This document shows positions 63,401-64,000 of a stretch of 64,000 bases of DNA, piece after piece. Every line of letters starts with the position of its first letter. Positions within the stretch are counted from its first letter, which is position 1. Made by a program: the position numbers and the translations under genes. The notes beneath the pieces were generated by a model. The model saw only the letters and a list, made by a program, of their open reading frames with translations. It searched no databases and was not told the origin of the DNA. The stretch is from Hyphomicrobiales bacterium (GTDB lineage: Bacteria; Pseudomonadota; Alphaproteobacteria; Rhizobiales; Xanthobacteraceae), in NCBI GenBank assembly GCA_009377755.1, contig WHTM01000019.1, positions 1 through 64,000 on the forward strand. Direction: 5' to 3'.

Positions 63401-64000
63401 ATGCATGCGCCAGTCCTGATCGTGCTGCACCAAGAGCGCTCAACGCCCGGGCGCGTTGGCAATGTGCTCCGCAATCTCGGCTTTCCATTGGACGTCCGCC
63501 GTCCGCGGTTCGGCGACCCGCTGCCGGAGACCATGGCCGGGCACGCCGGCGCGGTCATCTTCGGCGGGCCGATGAGCGCAAACGACACCGAGGATTTCAT
63601 CCGGCGCGAGATCGACTGGATCAAGGTGCCGCTCAAGGAGAATAAGCCGTATCTCGGCATCTGCCTTGGCGCGCAGATGCTGGCGCATCTGCTGGGCGCC
63701 AAGGTGGGGTTCCATACCGAGGGCCATGTCGAGATCGGCTACTACCCGATCCGTCCTACCGAGTTCGGCCAGAAGATGTGCAGCCCCTGGCCGGAGCATG
63801 TCTACCAATGGCACCGCGAGGGATTCGATCTGCCGGCCGGCGGCGAGCTTGTCGCCGAGGGCGATACCTTCCCGGTGCAGGCGTTCCGCTACGGCTCGGG
63901 CCATGCGCTGCAGTTCCATCCCGACGTCACGCACGCCACCATGTGCCGCTGGACCACGCGCGGCCATGAGCGTATGCAGCTGCCCGGGGCGAAGTCGCGG
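63401..64000 (+). CDS. Class I glutamine amidotransferase, 3'-truncated by the window edge
   Basis: The frame is open from the ATG at 63401 to the last base, 200 codons, with no stop. The protein begins MHAPVLIVLHQERSTPGRVG and shows a GMP-synthase-like glutaminase: GAVIFGGPMSANDTEDFIRREIDW, the nucleophile elbow in YLGICLGAQMLAHLLGAKV (GxCxG) and the His of the triad in ALQFHPDVT; a Glu would lie near residue 170-200 or beyond. It is a stand-alone amidotransferase with no synthetase domain in view. It lies 146 bp after the thiolase-like gene; nothing is seen in that gap. Confidence 0.88.
   Translation, partial: MHAPVLIVLHQERSTPGRVGNVLRNLGFPLDVRRPRFGDPLPETMAGHAGAVIFGGPMSANDTEDFIRREIDWIKVPLKENKPYLGICLGAQMLAHLLGAKVGFHTEGHVEIGYYPIRPTEFGQKMCSPWPEHVYQWHREGFDLPAGGELVAEGDTFPVQAFRYGSGHALQFHPDVTHATMCRWTTRGHERMQLPGAKSR

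Overview
The window is GC-rich DNA, densely packed with genes, from an alphaproteobacterium. It most resembles the Hyphomicrobiales (Bradyrhizobium / Rhodopseudomonas / Xanthobacteraceae-like). The case rests on codon use, on many Bug-type solute receptors and tripartite tricarboxylate transporter (TTT) genes, and on several families of palindromic intergenic repeats of the kind common in that group. I see about 51 protein genes, no rRNA or tRNA gene, no transposase and no CRISPR array. All family assignments were made by eye from motifs, length and gene context; no database search was possible.

Left part (1-7939): the tail of a large serine recombinase enters from the left edge. It is followed by a TIGR02444-family gene and a short co-directional cluster: a UbiX-type flavin prenyltransferase, a carboxymuconolactone-decarboxylase-like protein, a EutA-like reactivase with histidine-rich ends, and a double-cupin protein. 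No EutBC or UbiD lies nearby. Next come a small Cys-rich GDCCVxC protein, an orphan Bug receptor and a small uncharacterised gene.

8202-18867 (minus strand) reads as one regulated efflux locus: ECF sigma factor, small membrane protein (probable anti-sigma factor), periplasmic Metal_resist-type sensor, NodT-type outer-membrane channel, membrane-fusion adaptor and two RND pumps of the MdtB/MdtC type. 19176-24572 (plus) is a sulfite-reduction operon: cysJ, cysI and cysG.

24896-34617 (plus) looks like a catabolic island. It has an SsuABC/NMT1-type ABC importer, an M24-fold hydrolase that has lost metal ligands, an FAD aromatic-ring-type monooxygenase, a class II aldolase, and a second ABC importer with two different permeases and no receptor. 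Then follow a periplasmic Cu/Zn superoxide dismutase and, convergent with it, an MHYT-PAS chemoreceptor.

37357-45474 holds a TctAB pair, a CocE/NonD hydrolase, a Bug receptor, a cupin, a LivK-type receptor and a CAP-domain lipoprotein. 45594-50971 has a divergent MFS transporter and a tight operon of an isocitrate-lyase/PEP-mutase family enzyme, glycerol kinase and acyl-CoA synthetase. 51056-53733 is a polysaccharide flippase with a BioF2-like acetyltransferase. 53904-56899 is a complete TctCBA transporter. The right end carries a DUF924 gene, a FadD-type ligase, a COG0523 GTPase overlapping a DD-carboxypeptidase, a thiolase-like gene and the start of a class I glutamine amidotransferase that runs off the edge.

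The strongest leads for something undescribed are the EutA/UbiX/CMD/cupin cluster, the metal-sensing sigma-factor efflux locus, the 24.9-34.6 kb catabolic island, and a nested 25-bp palindrome repeated four times between genes.
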